From contig OZ026596.1 in the NCBI GenBank assembly GCA_964020085.1, positions 45,994,311 to 46,058,310 on the forward strand: a stretch of DNA of 64,000 bases. Reading direction: 5' to 3'. The DNA is from Micromussa lordhowensis. Taxonomy: Eukaryota; Cnidaria; Anthozoa; Scleractinia; Lobophylliidae. Positions 33,378 to 43,477 of the stretch are shown in pieces (the stretch's first letter is position 1; the number at the start of each line of letters is the position of its first letter). The translations under genes were made by a program, and so were the position numbers. A model generated the notes under the pieces. It saw nothing but the letters and a program-made list of their open reading frames with translations. It did no database searches and had not been told where the DNA came from.

Positions 33378-33488
33378 CAATTATTCCATTCGCCCTTGTT
33401 GGATATGAAGTGATTATAACCAACTCGCGCTACGCGCTCGTTGTTTTTTTTATCACTTCGTATCCAACTCGGACTCATGGAATAATTG
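33378..33488. mobile_element. Palindromic MITE
   Basis: Starts CAATTATTCCATTCGCCC and ends GACTCATGGAATAATTG; the inner TTGGATATGAAGTGAT is mirrored by ATCACTTCGTATCCAA around a GCGCTACGCGC core. A related element with the same CAATTATTCCA ends is at 35678-35774. Confidence 0.8.
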
Positions 33489-33559
33489 GTATATATTGCT
33501 GGCACAGACTACGTGCATAAATGGAGATGTATAATATGTGGAAAGCTCAGTCTGCTTAC

Positions 33560-33853
33560 CTTATTTGTATAGTTCCCACTAGCGCCATAGAAAGCTACCT
33601 TGTACCACGTGGCAATTAATAACCAAGCGGCTTTGAACTTTCTTTGATCCACAAACGTAGCAGTCACATCGTTATTCGCTTGTTTTAGGAGGTTAGGATC
33701 TGTTGTTTCTCTGTAGAACACATCTCCTCCATTACCTGTGTCAACATCGGCCCAAAATGGCGCCACCAGTCGACGATTGTCGGCGAGAGGAAAAGCATCT
33801 GGGGTGTATTGTGAAACTTCCACCAGGAAAGAAATAACACCATTGGTATTGAC
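33560..33853 (-). CDS. Exon: NIDO domain
   Basis: 98 codons: VNTNGVISFLVEVSQYTPDA, FPLADNRRLVAPFWADVDTG, GGDVFYRETTDPNLLKQANN and KFKAAWLLIATWYKVAFYG. The NTNG.ISF, FWADVDT and W.LIATW.KV patterns are canonical NIDO (nidogen-like extracellular) motifs. Acceptor AATTTGCAG, donor GTAAGC; phase 0 at both ends, matching the first exon. The last part of NIDO (the IF.Y...W and G.PAQAGFN region) was not found before the exon at 32466. Confidence 0.88.
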
Positions 33854-33949
33854 CTGCAAATTTTTATAGCCGCAGGGAAAGATATGATACAGCTTATCAA
33901 CAAGTTGTAACAATATATGCATGTAGCAAGAGGCATTCACTCTACTCGG

Positions 33950-35588
33950 GCGGAGGTGGGAGAGCGGGTGTTTAATTAGATCGTGTTAATTAAAAGTTTC
34001 AGCTCAGTACTAAAGTAAGAACAATTATCAATTGTAAAATTTTAGGCAGCACCCTCATACGCGGATGATTGGTTCAAAATGTTGCCGAAAAAATAACAAA
34101 ATCACTCGTGCGCCACTGACTGAGACTGGGCCATGATGACAAAGCTTTGGAAGCCTTACCAATGAAGTAACCAGGCCTCCAATGAGTTAACCCGGCCTAA
34201 AATTAATAAGCAATGCAAACGAAGCATCATTTTGCAAGAAGGTATCATCGTTATGCCGGCATTATGCATAATGCTGGTCGTATAGCGATTTATACCATTT
34301 CGTAGAAAATACAGTCAATCAAAATACAAGAAAGCCGTTATATACTCGACGGTATTACACCCAACCTTCCCATCGTGCGCTGAGGGTATGTTCCATTAAT
34401 TTTGTTGCCCACTGTATTTCCTATGGTATGGATAGCTATGCAGCGCTTTCGAGTGGTATACCATGAAAAAAAGTTGTTACCTAAATTTTAAAAGTTGCTA
34501 CCTAAATTTCTTGATATTTTATATAAACGTTAATTAAGTTTTATTTTTCGTTCTTCACAATAATTGCTACCATCGGTCAAGAAAAATAGCTCAGTGAAAC
34601 TTAGCTTTAAGGAGTTGCTTCCAAATGTGGGCGAAATTTAAGGATGCTCTTAGGTCTAACGGAACAAAACACATGGTTCAATCGACTGCCGAACGTTGTC
34701 AAGTAACAGGTTACGTGTTCAAACTCCAAAACGTTAATAAATATTCAAGAAATTTGCATAAATTGAAGTTCTCTGTGAAATATTATTGACATTTCCGTGC
34801 TTGATATGTGCTATAAACCTATATTTTGCTCAAAGATGCTCAGAAAGACAAAACTCTTGCTCGAGCCTGCTAGAACTGCAAAAAGTTACAAAGAAGAAGA
34901 AGAAGAATGAAGAAGAAGTCTTGAATGATCAATTTGGGCTGTTAAAAAACAGTGAAAAGATTTCTTTCGATTTCTTTCAAGCTTATCAGAAATGTTTAGT
35001 ATAAATTCAATGCAAGCATACACGAACGCGATAAATGAATTTCCACAAGCTTAGTTTTCAAGCAATAGTTTTCATTTAGCAAATAAACACAGAGAAACAC
35101 GGACTTCAACATAGGTAAATAAATTCTGAATAAATTTCGGAAGGAGCGTTTCTGTAACTAACCTTTATTTTGGAAAGTTATCGTCAAATCACTTCGCCAA
35201 GCGTATGAAGTTTCTCAGTACTGTACTTCGTACAATCTTACCTTAATCTTACCGTACGAATTCCTGCATGAGTCCCAGTCAGAATACTTTTGAATTAATA
35301 AATATGCTTTCTGCCTTTCACCAATAACCTTTTCTTTCCTTCCTTAGTCTGTGCTTTCATTCTTTCAATCACTGTGATTTGTTTGTCGCGTCATCTCATG
35401 AATTTGATGAGAATAAGCAACTTGATCACGAAAGTAAAATATAGTTTCTTCACATTGACAGACATTTTTTATAGCTATTTCGTAAAAGCTTGTAAACTGC
35501 TAGCCTAACGGCGCGTGTTCTCCAAACATCCCGCGTAGAGTTTATTGCGCCGATAAACTCGTAGAAAGCATGCTACTTCAAGGACATT
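33950..35588. other. Intron, no gene recognised
   Basis: First intron of the NIDO gene. Only a GAA microsatellite at about 34885-34918 stands out. Confidence 0.4.
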
Positions 35589-35652
35589 TTTTTTTTTTTT
35601 TGGGGGGGGGGGCGTTTTTATTATATTTTTTTTTGGGGGGGGGGTGGGTTCT
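35589..35652. repeat. Poly-T and poly-G tracts
   Basis: T runs of up to about 13 bases, each followed by a run of about ten G, twice in tandem. Likely to be assembly- and polymerase-sensitive. Confidence 0.9.
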
Positions 35653-35677
35653 GTATTTTGGGGGCGTTGTAATAAAT

Positions 35678-35774
35678 CAATTATTCCACTCCACTATGGG
35701 TTTAGCGAACTCGGCACAACGCGCTTTTTAGCTATCTACCATCTCATACCCAGCCCGCGCTCCTGGAATAATTG
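35678..35774. mobile_element. Short palindromic MITE
   Basis: CAATTATTCCACTCC at the left, CTCCTGGAATAATTG at the right; the interior is not well mirrored. Same end type as the 33378-33488 element. Confidence 0.6.
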
Positions 35775-36738
35775 TCCTAAAACATTACTTGAGATGTCAC
35801 TTTCCCGAGGGCGTCTGAACTGGGGTGCCAAATGGTATTCATCTCGCGGTTTGCGTGACCCGATAACCGGGCTCCTCATACCGTCCTCTCATGTCAAGCA
35901 ATCGGTTCTAATAAGGCTATCTCTTAGCCTTACAAGCCCGGTATCGGGGCTCATACCAAGAAGCATACTATTTATCCAAGTTAAAGGTTTTGAAATTGTA
36001 ATGGTCGTTTCAGCCACCGATCGAGAGAGATTCTCGTGATATATTGGCATATATATATGTATTATATTGATATATATATATTTTTTCTTTTTCATCATCG
36101 ACAGCCCCGTCCAACAGACTTTGACAACGTTGAACATGGTCAGGAGGCCATTGTACCTCATAATCATGATTTGAAATGAGTAGTACAGTACTTAAAACAA
36201 TCCAGTGCATCTCTCTGCCACAACTATTCACTTCTCATGAAATTTAACCCCGTTCTTCCACCGGCGGAAGTTCAACTGTAATATTAAAACCGAAGAGCAA
36301 CGTTGGGTTCGCACAATTTTTAAATTGGAGTTGCCACACCACGCTTTGCAAAAAAGGAATGCACTGAGAACTGAGCTAAATCCTTCCTACATGACATATA
36401 TCTCACGACAATTAAGTGGTTTCATGATCTATGTAAATGTCATATGTTGTTCGTTTCGTTGTATAGTTGTCCTTCCACACAATTGCTACTTTGAAATAAA
36501 AGTTACAAGATGCCCTGTGTCTAGCTTCCTACAAGTGTCTGGGTTGATTAGCGGGGGTGATAGTATTTATATTGAGCTCAGTACGTTGCTTCAAATCGCG
36601 CGGCATTTCCGTCCCACCAAAAAAAAAAAGACAGATCCAGCTAAAGGATGCAGACCTTCTTTATAGTAACTTCATTTTCGCTGCCAACTTAAGCTAACTT
36701 ACGGTACACGTACAGTAAAACAAAGATTGTCTACTTAC

Positions 36739-36945
36739 AAAGAGAGAATTGTGATTCTGGTCAAAATAAGGGAATTGAATCGAAATCGTCACTGTCCCGG
36801 AGCTCTGGTCGTCATTTGGCGGAAGAAGCTGGTCGCCTTCACTCTGCCCAAACGGATAAAAATTCGGAAGTACAGCAGCCTCCGAAGTTAGAATTTCATC
36901 ACAGGCGTGAAGCAGAAGCGGTAAAAGTATTACAACAATCTTCAT
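36739..36945 (-). CDS. Exon: signal peptide and start of NIDO (first exon)
   Basis: The ATG at 36945 opens MKIVVILLPLLLHACDEILT, a signal peptide, followed by LPNFYPFGQSEGDQLLPPND and VTISIQFPYFDQNHNSLF, the N-terminal NIDO segment (FYPFG...GD...P.NDD). It ends at a GTAAGT donor in phase 0 and joins the NIDO exon at 33853. An upstream in-frame ATG at 37020 would put 25 residues before the signal, so I prefer 36945. The product would be an extracellular or surface protein of the NIDO-AMOP-VWD kind, the family of MUC4, SUSD2 and coral mucin-like matrix proteins. Exons seen: 36945-36739, 33853-33560, 32466-32220, 30791-30635, 29441-29219, 28836-28628. Confidence 0.85.
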
Positions 36946-36949
36946 GTTT

Positions 36950-38386
36950 AGCCAAAAGTCAAAGGATGCAAATGCGCTGTGATCTGCGTGCAAGAAAAAA
37001 TTAGCATGGTCAGGGGTCACCTGAATTCCGTCGAAATGTAATTGAAATTCAGGATTCCTATCCCGTGCGTAGACGGCTTAATGACAAGATACCTTAATTA
37101 TATCAATGATCTTGTCACTTCGGTCATGAATCAAAAGCGCCGATGCAGGAGGGGATTAGAAGATGGAGTTATTTTTAACTCGAACACAAAATTGTAAGAA
37201 TCCACTGCTGTGGGCGTAATTTACCAAGGAGAAAGCAACTTTGACAGATTTCAGGCGATTTTAAATAGCGTGATAACTAAGAAATAAGTGATTATTCAAC
37301 TTGCAGTCAGAGTTAATTTCATCTGTAGACTGTGTTCGTTCTTCGATTGAGTATGTTCTTGTTCAATCCGCGAAATGGCCGTCCCTTTTTTTTCTCGCCG
37401 TCTTTGGATAATGGCCAAGCACAGTGATAGTTTCCCTAAATACTTTGTGATTTCCTCGAGCCAATGCAAAAAGAAAGCGAATCATTATAGAATCAGATCA
37501 GGATGTCAAAATGTGAAAGCATATTTTCCTTGATGCACAAACAGGGAAGTTAACAATTCAGAGGACAATATTTCGTTGTTTGCACTCGGAACGCGGATGT
37601 AATGTGAAACACGGAAGCCACGAAGCAAAGGAAACCTCAAAGTAATATATATCTTGCGTTAACGCCCATTGGGCCATGAGGCCGGTGCTTATCTCCGGTT
37701 TTACACTGTAAATAGACAAAGGGAATTGTTATGGAGCCCGTCGACAAAGTTCTTGGTTGTATATGTTTGGCCTTAAATAATAGTTGTTTTAATAATAGCA
37801 ACGCTTTGTTGCGTAACTCGCGCATGGTGTATGAAAGCAAAACAAAAGATTGCGCGCTGTGTTGGACCATCCAGCAAAAATCTTTAAATGTTTGCAGTGT
37901 TTGTTTGTTTGTTGTTTGCTCCTTTAATGTTGCTCCTTGAAATCCATTCCCCACTATCAACAATGGATTTAGCAGCACGAATCCACTAGCAATATTTTTA
38001 CTCCCCTATGAATGTGATAAAAACCCGTCGCAGGGGTTACTCCAAACATGATATCCATACGTTAATGATAAAAATTACAATTTCCTCGATTGTGATTGGT
38101 TTAAAAAAACTCATATTTTCCACTAATTCACTTGCCAAGTTTTTATTGGACAGTTTGTTATTGGCCAGTTTGTTATCGGACAGTTCAATAAGCTAATCAC
38201 ATTCAAAGTTGTAGTTTAAATCAACTAATCACAATCAAAGTTGTAGTTTAAATCAGCCAATCTCAAGTTCAGAGCGACATGAAACAAATAGCACTTCGTT
38301 TGTCAGTATTTTAATGCAAATTTTCCCTTTCTTTCATAACTTGGCTGTTCTTCCATTCTCGGAAATTGCAATTTTTATGATTAATT
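36950..38386. other. Upstream region of the NIDO gene; no gene recognised
   Basis: A 32-base tandem pair (AATCACATTCAAAGTTGTAG type) lies at about 38195-38260. TTTTCCACTAATTCAC and GCCAAGTTTTTATTGGAC near 38117-38151 recur at about 53399-53431. No exon is seen. Confidence 0.4.
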
Positions 38387-38528
38387 GGTAATAAGACTTC
38401 GTGTCTTCCAATTCGGTCTGTAATCATACTCGAGATAAACAAATCGGACTCCCGCTGCGCGGTCGTCCGATTTTGTTATAACTTGTATGATCACAGACCG
38501 AATTAGACTCCACTCAGTGCTATTACCA
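38387..38528. mobile_element. Palindromic MITE
   Basis: TGGTAATAAGACTTCG at the left and its mirror CACTCAGTGCTATTACCA at the right; CCAATTCGGTCTGTAATCAT is mirrored by ATGATCACAGACCGAATTAG, and the centre is CCCGCTGCGCGG. Confidence 0.75.
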
Positions 38529-38750
38529 TTACTTATTACATGGCTATGTCTCACAAGGACTGGGAACTATCAAATTCGCGAATTTGATTGGCTGAAATTG
38601 ATATTGAAAGCGGTCTAGATTTTCCCATTTTGACCGATAATATTTGAGTTGCAAACTAAATGCAAAATCATTGACTATTTTCAAGAGATTATCAAGGTAA
38701 GAGAGTGAATCCGTGGTATAGGCCTTTGTACCCAAGGTAATCCCTCTGAA

Positions 38751-39009
38751 TCATATAAACTCTTGCTCTTAGGCCATCGAAGCTTGATTAAGAAAATAAC
38801 ACAAACAGCGGTGATGAACATTGTATTCCAATGCATTTTTATAGAACTTGACGTTTCGTATGCTAGTCAACATACATTTTCAAAAGTGACCGTTACAAAT
38901 ATTGTAACGGTCACTTTTGAAAATGTATGTTGACTAGCATACGAAACGTCAAGTTCTATAAAAATGCATTGGAATACAATGTTCATCACCGCTGTTTGTG
39001 TTATTTTCT
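38751..39009. mobile_element. Perfect palindromic Penelope-terminus-like insertion
   Basis: Two 113-base arms (38786-38898 and 38902-39014) are exact reverse complements around a 3-base centre. The unit is flanked by a 13-base direct repeat, TAATCCCTCTGAA, at 38738-38750 and 39010-39022. Each arm carries ATACGAAACGTC preceded by a possible GTATG/CATAC stem, as in hammerhead motifs of Penelope-like terminal repeats. Variable target duplications and inverted terminal pieces are known from Penelope-like elements. Confidence 0.7.
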
Positions 39010-39126
39010 TAATCCCTCTGAAGTTATTTTTAGACATGGTGCCCAGTTCTTAACGGATGTTACTCGCGCGTTGCGTGGATGTTTTCGCACAGGTGGCCCA
39101 AGCTCGATATATGAGTAGCTCTATGT

Positions 39127-39201
39127 CAACCTCGTTCCCAGGGCCTTTTCCCTCGCTTGGGGGCTGGTCGGGAAAAGGCCCTGGCATCGGCTGGTCACGT
39201 G
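39127..39201 (+). repeat. Left terminal inverted repeat
   Basis: 75 bases, CAACCTCGTTCCCAGGGCCT to GGCTGGTCACGTG, with an internal hairpin (AGGGCCTTTTCCC against GGGAAAAGGCCCT). It differs from the right copy at one base. Confidence 0.93.
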
Positions 39202-39371
39202 TCTATATAAATATTCCTGAAAACACTAATGTATGAATTCCTGAGGTTAATTCTGCATTTTGATTGGTCGATAGAATTTTCTCAGAACTAAATAATTTTA
39301 GCAAAGTTCGCGTGTATTAAATCGCCATTTAGGCTGAGGAGAGCAGTAATTTCAATGATTTGGTTGTGTTT

Positions 39372-39866
39372 ATGGAGGAATCAACTCCCAAAAAGGTTCA
39401 TCCGCGAAATTCAGTTTGCCGGCTTTGTGGCGATGCATTTGAGAGCCGCTACATGCTTCGTATTTTCGGGAGAGCTGGGAAAGCCGGCAGTGACAAAAAT
39501 CTTGCCTCGAAGATTCGAAATGTGTGTGGAATCTTCGTTACTGAGAGTGATTCCCTTTCGACCCTGATATGCAGGAAGTGCGAGGGACTTTTGTCTAAGG
39601 CAAGTGAATTCAGACAAAGAAGTCAAATTATGCAAATGCAGCTGGAACAACAGTGCTCAGTGAAGCGTTGTGTTGAACTCTCGCCATCGTGCAAACGATT
39701 TACGGTCGTTTCGCCTACGAGTCGTTTCGCCTACTGTCAGTTCGCCTACGCCTACAGTCGTTTCGCCTACGTCCAATATGTCAGTTCGCCTACGCCTAGA
39801 GTCGATTCGCCTACGTCCAATATGTCATCTCGCCTACGTCCTAAACTCTTAACTATGACATGATTC
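39372..39866 (+). CDS. ZAD-like zinc-finger exon, probable N-terminus of the DUF6589 gene
   Basis: The ATG at 39372 opens MEESTPKKVHPRNSVCRLCG. The pairs CRLCGDAFES and LICRKCEGLL, about 50 residues apart, with RIFGRAGKAGSD and KIRNVCGIF between, match a ZAD-like zinc-binding dimerisation fold found at the start of cnidarian transposon-associated proteins. The segment after QLEQQCSVKRCVELSPSCK is built from a minisatellite and may be intron or low-complexity linker; the true exon end is uncertain. It lies on the same strand upstream of the DUF6589 exons. Confidence 0.65.
39695..39850 (+). repeat. Minisatellite of TTTCGCCTAC units
   Basis: About ten copies of a 12-22 base unit containing TCGCCTACG, with variants GTCGTTTCGCCTACG and GTCAGTTCGCCTACG. 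It overlaps the end of the ZAD-like frame. Confidence 0.9.
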
Positions 39867-40315
39867 ACCTAGCTACTTGATGTGATTTGTACTTGGTTCG
39901 GTGAATAAACAACAGTTGTCGGAGTTCTTAACTTTCTCCCAAAATCCCGAAACAAAAAGGCGTCTCTTAGGCATTTTGAAACATAACATTATCAACCTCG
40001 AGCAACTGAACCCCCATTTTGTTGAACTAAGTTTCCAGTATGAGCGCGAAGGAATCGTAATTTAATACATGTTACCTTTGCTTACGAGTCGGCCATTTTG
40101 AATTTTGTATACACGATTAGGTCTGGGACCGACTAGCTCTTGCCGGTGCATTATGGGAGATGTCTCACTGAAACGACTTGATTATAAGCTAAACTTTAGT
40201 ACATATAGAGGGTCATTTGTGAATTGGTATTTGCTGACAGGTGTCCCGGTTTGCATCCGTGACAAGTGAAAAAATCATTCAAATATTTTTTTTCGTGGTT
40301 TATATTATCTCACTG

Positions 40316-40575
40316 TTTGGGATGTCCGAGTGACCCCCGCCACGTTAACAACAGATAATTGGCGATTACTTCTAAGGAAATAAAAAAAACTTGTTTATTC
40401 GTTGCTTACATATAAAATGAAGCTTACAGATACAATTTAACTACGACAACCAATTTTTTTAAACTACTAGTCATGCTAATTTGTAATTTTTACCTATTAC
40501 ATGCGTGGACGTTTGGGATGTCCGAGTGACCCCCGCCACATTAACAACAGATCATTGGCGATTACTTCTAAGGAA
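40316..40575. repeat. 66-base direct repeat pair
   Basis: GTTTGGGATGTCCGAGTGAC and the following bases to CTTCTAAGGAAA occur at 40316-40381 and 40510-40575 with few differences, 194 bases apart, next to the MULE coding end. Confidence 0.85.
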
Positions 40576-40608
40576 ATTACGTTTCGGTTTTAAAAATAAA
40601 TTGGGTTC

Positions 40609-41139
40609 TCACTGGCTACGGGCAGGTCCATTCAGATGAGAGCAGAATCGGAGCAATTTGGCTTCGTTTTTGTTGCCGGTGTGGTACTCGTCCCAGGCGT
40701 CGAAGAGTTTCTGCTGAAGCTGCCTATACTTTTTTCTTTGGATCCTCTTTAACTTTTTATCTGATACAAGCCGTATGGTGATAGACGTTAGGCGGGCTTC
40801 GCGATGAAGGAGTTCGATTAACAGGTAAAACTGTAATCTGCATTGGCCACCGGCTCGGCGGTTCAGAGCGTTGTGCCACCCTTCTATGTCGTTATTGGTA
40901 CGGATCGCTTGCTTAAATACAGTCCAGTCTTTTGGGGCGAAGATGGTGCTGTATATCCACTGCTCCTGGATGTACGCAATCAGATCGCGGAGGGGCTGGG
41001 TCTCTGCCTGGGCGCTGAGGCGCACGAACATTGGTCTGATTTCTTGGTGGGGCAAGAACGGGAGGGCCATAAGTTTTCTGATGTATCGGTACACGGCGTC
41101 GTTGTCACTGTAGGCCGTTTGGAGACCAAGCTCTTGTAC
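40609..41139 (-). CDS. MULE-type transposase, C-terminal exon
   Basis: Starts at the acceptor CTATCACAG (41140) with VQELGLQTAYSDNDAVYRYI, then MALPFLPHQEIRPMFVRLSA, and the catalytic-region motif RTNNDIEGWHNALNRRAGG, with the presumed DDE glutamate in NNDIEGWH. The C-terminus reads LTSITIRLVSDKKLKR, ending at 40609. The NNxxEGWHxxLN pattern is characteristic of animal MULE/FLYWCH-type transposases. It joins the exon at 41591-41749 in phase 0. It sits antisense in an intron of the DUF6589 gene. Confidence 0.82.
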   Translation of the reverse strand, partial: VQELGLQTAYSDNDAVYRYIRKLMALPFLPHQEIRPMFVRLSAQAETQPLRDLIAYIQEQWIYSTIFAPKDWTVFKQAIRTNNDIEGWHNALNRRAGGQCRLQFYLLIELLHREARLTSITIRLVSDKKLKRIQRKKYRQLQQKLFDAWDEYHTGNKNEAKLLRFCSHLNGPARSQ

Positions 41140-41300
41140 CTGTGATAGACAATTAGTAAAACATTTGTGACCTTCCTTCATAAAACTATATAAAAGGCTA
41201 GAGGGTATCTTCACATCAATTGAATAGTCCAGTTTCGAATTCGCCATGACCGGTGGATAAAAGCACTGACAACGCATTTGTGCAGGGCTAGCCCCGACCT

Positions 41301-41518
41301 AAAGTAAAATATTCACAAATTCTAGCGAGATGACATGTTTTGTTTGAGTTCTTGTATAGTCTTGAACCGTTATTTTCATATTTCAGTTAATTCTATGACC
41401 AAAGTAAAAACATTCACAAATTCTAGCGAGAAGATGGCTTGATTTGTTTGAGTTCTTCTATGGTCTTGAAACGTTATTTTCATATTTCAGTTAATTCTAT
41501 GACCATTTGACCTAAAGT
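41301..41518. repeat. Tandem duplication in the MULE intron
   Basis: A unit of about 100 bases (AAAGTAAAA...CACAAATTCTAGCGAGA...TCAGTTAATTCTATGACC) occurs twice in a row, with a partial third start at about 41505. Confidence 0.88.
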
Positions 41519-41590
41519 AAAGTAGCGTGACCTAGCCCTTTTAAGTGAACTAACACGACCGTTGAACATGATGCTTTGATATGAACTAAC

Positions 41591-41749
41591 CTTCCTCCAC
41601 AGGGCCTGAGTCCAGTGAAATACGCAGCCTTGAAGCTTCGCTGTTGGTAAGACTGACCTTAGTGCCTTCCACAGAGCCTTCTCGAAGTCGAGGGTGATCT
41701 GCTTGACAGCGGGTTGAATTGGCAGCAGGCTTATTACTTTCTTTATTAC
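41591..41749 (-). CDS. MULE-type transposase, internal exon
   Basis: 53 codons: VIKKVISLLPIQPAVKQITL, DFEKALWKALRSVLPTAKLQ and GCVFHWTQALWRK. DFE is the second catalytic Asp and GC.FHW.QA..R is the usual segment after it. Acceptor CTCTTTTAG, donor GTTAGT, phase 0 at both ends. The exon with the first catalytic Asp was not found upstream, so the transposase is partial as seen. Confidence 0.82.
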
Positions 41750-41967
41750 CTAAAAGAGGGAAGGGAGAAAGATGATGTTACTACAGGGTTCGCACGCACC
41801 TTAAAAGTCCTTGAAAGTCCTTGAAAGTATCACAGTCTAATGACATTTTTTACCAGATGGAGTGCTTAAAAAATTGTAATTGCGGCCTGAATTGTACTTG
41901 AAAAGTCCTTGAATTTTTAGTCCCAAAAAGAGTCGCAAACCCTGTTACTATACGATGCTTTAGCTAG

Positions 41968-42185
41968 ATCGGGTCTGGGCTGAAATGGAAACAAATATTC
42001 CCTATCTTATAGAAATCATGAATGCCGTGTCTGGAAAGAACACCGGAATCGAGGGTACCAAACATGACTTGCGTGTTAAATTTAGCTTCCTTTACTCCGT
42101 TCTTATGAGTGAAAGATGGCACGAGCTCAGTCTTTTGAAACGTGTCAACACAATTCCTATTATCGAGGGTGGATGCACTAAAAAG
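41968..42185 (+). CDS. DUF6589 gene, exon before the main exon
   Basis: Encodes ETNIPYLIEIMNAVSGKNTG, HDLRVKFSFLYSVLMSERWH and ELSLLKRVNTIPIIEGGCTK, the helical segment with the RxHxLSxLxR-like pattern that precedes the main domain. Acceptor TTTAGCTAG and donor GTGAGA; it ends in phase 0 and joins LQERLNRLGVCLSH at 43478. Confidence 0.75.
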
Positions 42186-43477
42186 GTGAGATGTTTTATA
42201 CACGTTTATGCTGCAGTTGTCATTGTGTTTTAAGCTAACAGATGTGAGATGAAACCACAAGAATAATTTACCAACTCTCTCCCTTCTTTCTGATTGCCTG
42301 AAAGTATAGGGTGTATTTTTAACATCAGCACCTCTGTCTTTATCTACCTGCAGATTATACAATAATCATGTAAAGGACATTCAATGTCACTGGCAATCAT
42401 TATGCCATGTACTATATGACAACAGTGCATGACTTCTAAGGGTAATCATGTCAACTTTGTGTGCATATTTTACCTTGTCATTGGTGAAAAAGCAAAAACA
42501 TGACCTCCACTTTATCTTTCAAATTATCTTAAGGAGCTGTGTCATGACAATTATTTCAGAGAGGGGTGACCACAATAAAAAATCCTGAGGATTTTTGGAA
42601 CACGTAGCATCAAAACTTGAAAACATTGGCAATTTTTCTCCAAATTTCAATCAATTTCCATCTATGCCAGGCGAAACAGTTTCAGTAACTTAAAACTGTC
42701 TTCAATAACAAAACTGGATCATTAGATTTGGAATTCTATTGGTTCGAAGACACATTCTAGCCTTTTAAAAAGTTGCCAAATATTGTCCAGAATAATGAAG
42801 GCCCCACTAAGAGTTATCAGCTCAGGGGGAAGGCTGAGGCTGTTTGCCTCGATTATTCTGGATATCACGAAACCTCCCAAGAATTATTGTTTAATACTTA
42901 GCCATTATCAAGATGCCCTAAGTTATTATTATTTACATTTTTTTACTTACATTTGTTTATTTGCAGTTAGTCCTTTTATCTCACATCTGATTGCTATAAA
43001 ATTTCTAGCAATAGGAATCCAGATACTGGAAAGCGCTTCTCTAACAGAAATAATTTCAAGCGGATCCGACATTTTAAGCAAAGCATTTGACATTATCACA
43101 CTGTCTCAATTAACAAGCTGAGCCCAAACATGATTTCTTGTTGATTTAGTTGTGTGACAACAAGTTTTTTTAAAGAGGGATGCTTAAGATCCCATTGACT
43201 TTTACTGAGAGTAATTCAAGTGACAAGGGTTCTAGAGAGGAGGCTGTGTGAATATTAAAAGCAAACAACACCTTTTTAAGCCTCTCGCCAGTTCAAGCTA
43301 GACCAAGTATGACATGAAGTGGGCAGTATTTTGTGGGTTACCAAAAAAATTTAAAATTCTATTTTGGTGTCAGTGTGTGCTCTTAAAGAGAGAAGATACT
43401 TTTTTATGACATAAAAGACCATTGGCTCAGCTTGTCATTTTTAATTAATGCTTCCTTTACTGTCTATCTCTATGCAG

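Noticed and set aside
6403..36945. One single gene from NIDO to CUB
   Set aside because: A second signal-peptide exon at 17195-17261 splices in phase to the first CUB exon, so these are two genes.
41964..42362. 132-residue minus-strand protein
   Set aside because: It is antisense to the DUF6589 exon at 41968-42185 and shows no family pattern.
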